The notes under the pieces: model-generated
Database searches by the model: none
What the model was told of the DNA's origin: nothing
Seen by the model: only the letters and a program-made list of their open reading frames with translations
In this document: positions 5,772 through 5,820 of the stretch, piece by piece
How the letters are laid out: the number at the start of each line of letters is the position of its first letter
Numbering within the stretch: position 1 is the first letter of the stretch
Made by a program: the position numbers and the translations under genes
Source of the DNA: an uncultured Chloroflexota bacterium
GTDB taxonomy: Bacteria > Chloroflexota > Dehalococcoidia > UBA3495
Length of the DNA stretch: 5,820 nucleotides
Direction of reading: 5' to 3'
NCBI GenBank assembly: GCA_913052545.1
Contig: CAJXEF010000134.1
Span: 1 to 5,820 of the forward strand

Positions 5772-5820
5772 TCATCGTATCCTTCTGCGGAAAAACTCCA
5801 CTGTTTTTTCCAATCCATCT
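5772..5820 (-). CDS. C-terminal tail of a probable NAD-dependent sugar epimerase/dehydratase (partial)
   Basis: The frame entering from the right edge reads DGLEKTVEFFRRRIR and stops at TGA (5772-5774). The pattern GL-KTVE-F with a basic end is the usual last helix of extended short-chain dehydrogenases such as UDP-glucose 4-epimerase-like and other nucleotide-sugar epimerases/dehydratases. With only 15 residues visible this is recognition by pattern, not proof. The gene lies on the same strand as trxB, 171 bases upstream of its ATG. An overlapping longer frame from an ATG at 5816-5818 runs into the trxB start and is less protein-like. The sequence right of the window would decide. Confidence 0.5.
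   Translation of the reverse strand, partial: DGLEKTVEFFRRRIR

Noticed and set aside
5579..5818. 79-codon minus-strand frame starting MDWKKQWSF and running into the trxB start.
   Set aside because: It overlaps the trxB ribosome site and first codons in another frame. It also overlaps the better epimerase-like tail, and its second half has no protein-like pattern.

Overview
The window looks like ordinary bacterial chromosome, gene-dense and moderately AT-rich. Its start codons are mixed: ATG for both minus-strand genes, and GTG or TTG for all three plus-strand genes. Shine-Dalgarno sites are clear for four of the five complete genes. I see no IS element, tRNA, rRNA or CRISPR array. The gene set (solitary amidase, AcoX-like ATP-NAD kinase, TSUP permease, solitary DNA methyltransferase, thioredoxin reductase) would fit an uncultured Chloroflexota/Dehalococcoidia (SAR202-like) genome. 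That placement is an impression from gene content and protein flavour, not a demonstrated assignment.

Layout. Positions 1-46 hold what looks like the last 14 codons of an unrecognised plus-strand gene. It converges, across a short hairpin-bearing gap, on an amidase-signature hydrolase (minus, 105-1520). The amidase is divergent from an ATP-NAD kinase/AcoX family protein (plus, 1664-2701). The gap between them carries a near-consensus sigma70-type promoter (TTGACA, 17 bp, TACAAT) facing the kinase, with three short dyads clustered around it. The plus strand continues with a DNA methyltransferase (2791-3654) and a TSUP-family permease (3776-4516). The permease start has no Shine-Dalgarno and sits against the base of a predicted hairpin. 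The permease converges on thioredoxin reductase trxB (minus, 4680-5600). Upstream of trxB lies a leader with a hairpin, then what looks like the C-terminal tail of an NAD-dependent sugar epimerase (minus, 5772-5820).

The most distinctive DNA-level feature is an imperfect tandem duplication at 4546-4712, between the permease and trxB. Each copy holds a 9-bp-stem hairpin followed by the last ten codons and stop of trxB, so the trxB tail and its probable 3' hairpin are present twice, side by side. The copies differ by three substitutions and a 7-bp indel, and AAGC occurs at every breakpoint.

How the genes work together: no single pathway is evident. The kinase-like protein (nucleotide cofactor fold) and TrxB (NADPH-dependent disulfide reduction) both touch pyridine nucleotides. 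TSUP carriers often move small sulfur or organic anions. Linking these into one process would be inference only. I do not see a convincing new multi-gene system. The items most worth a second look are the duplicated 3' end of trxB, the methyltransferase with motif I before motif IV, the dyad-rich divergent promoter, and the structured leader of the permease.
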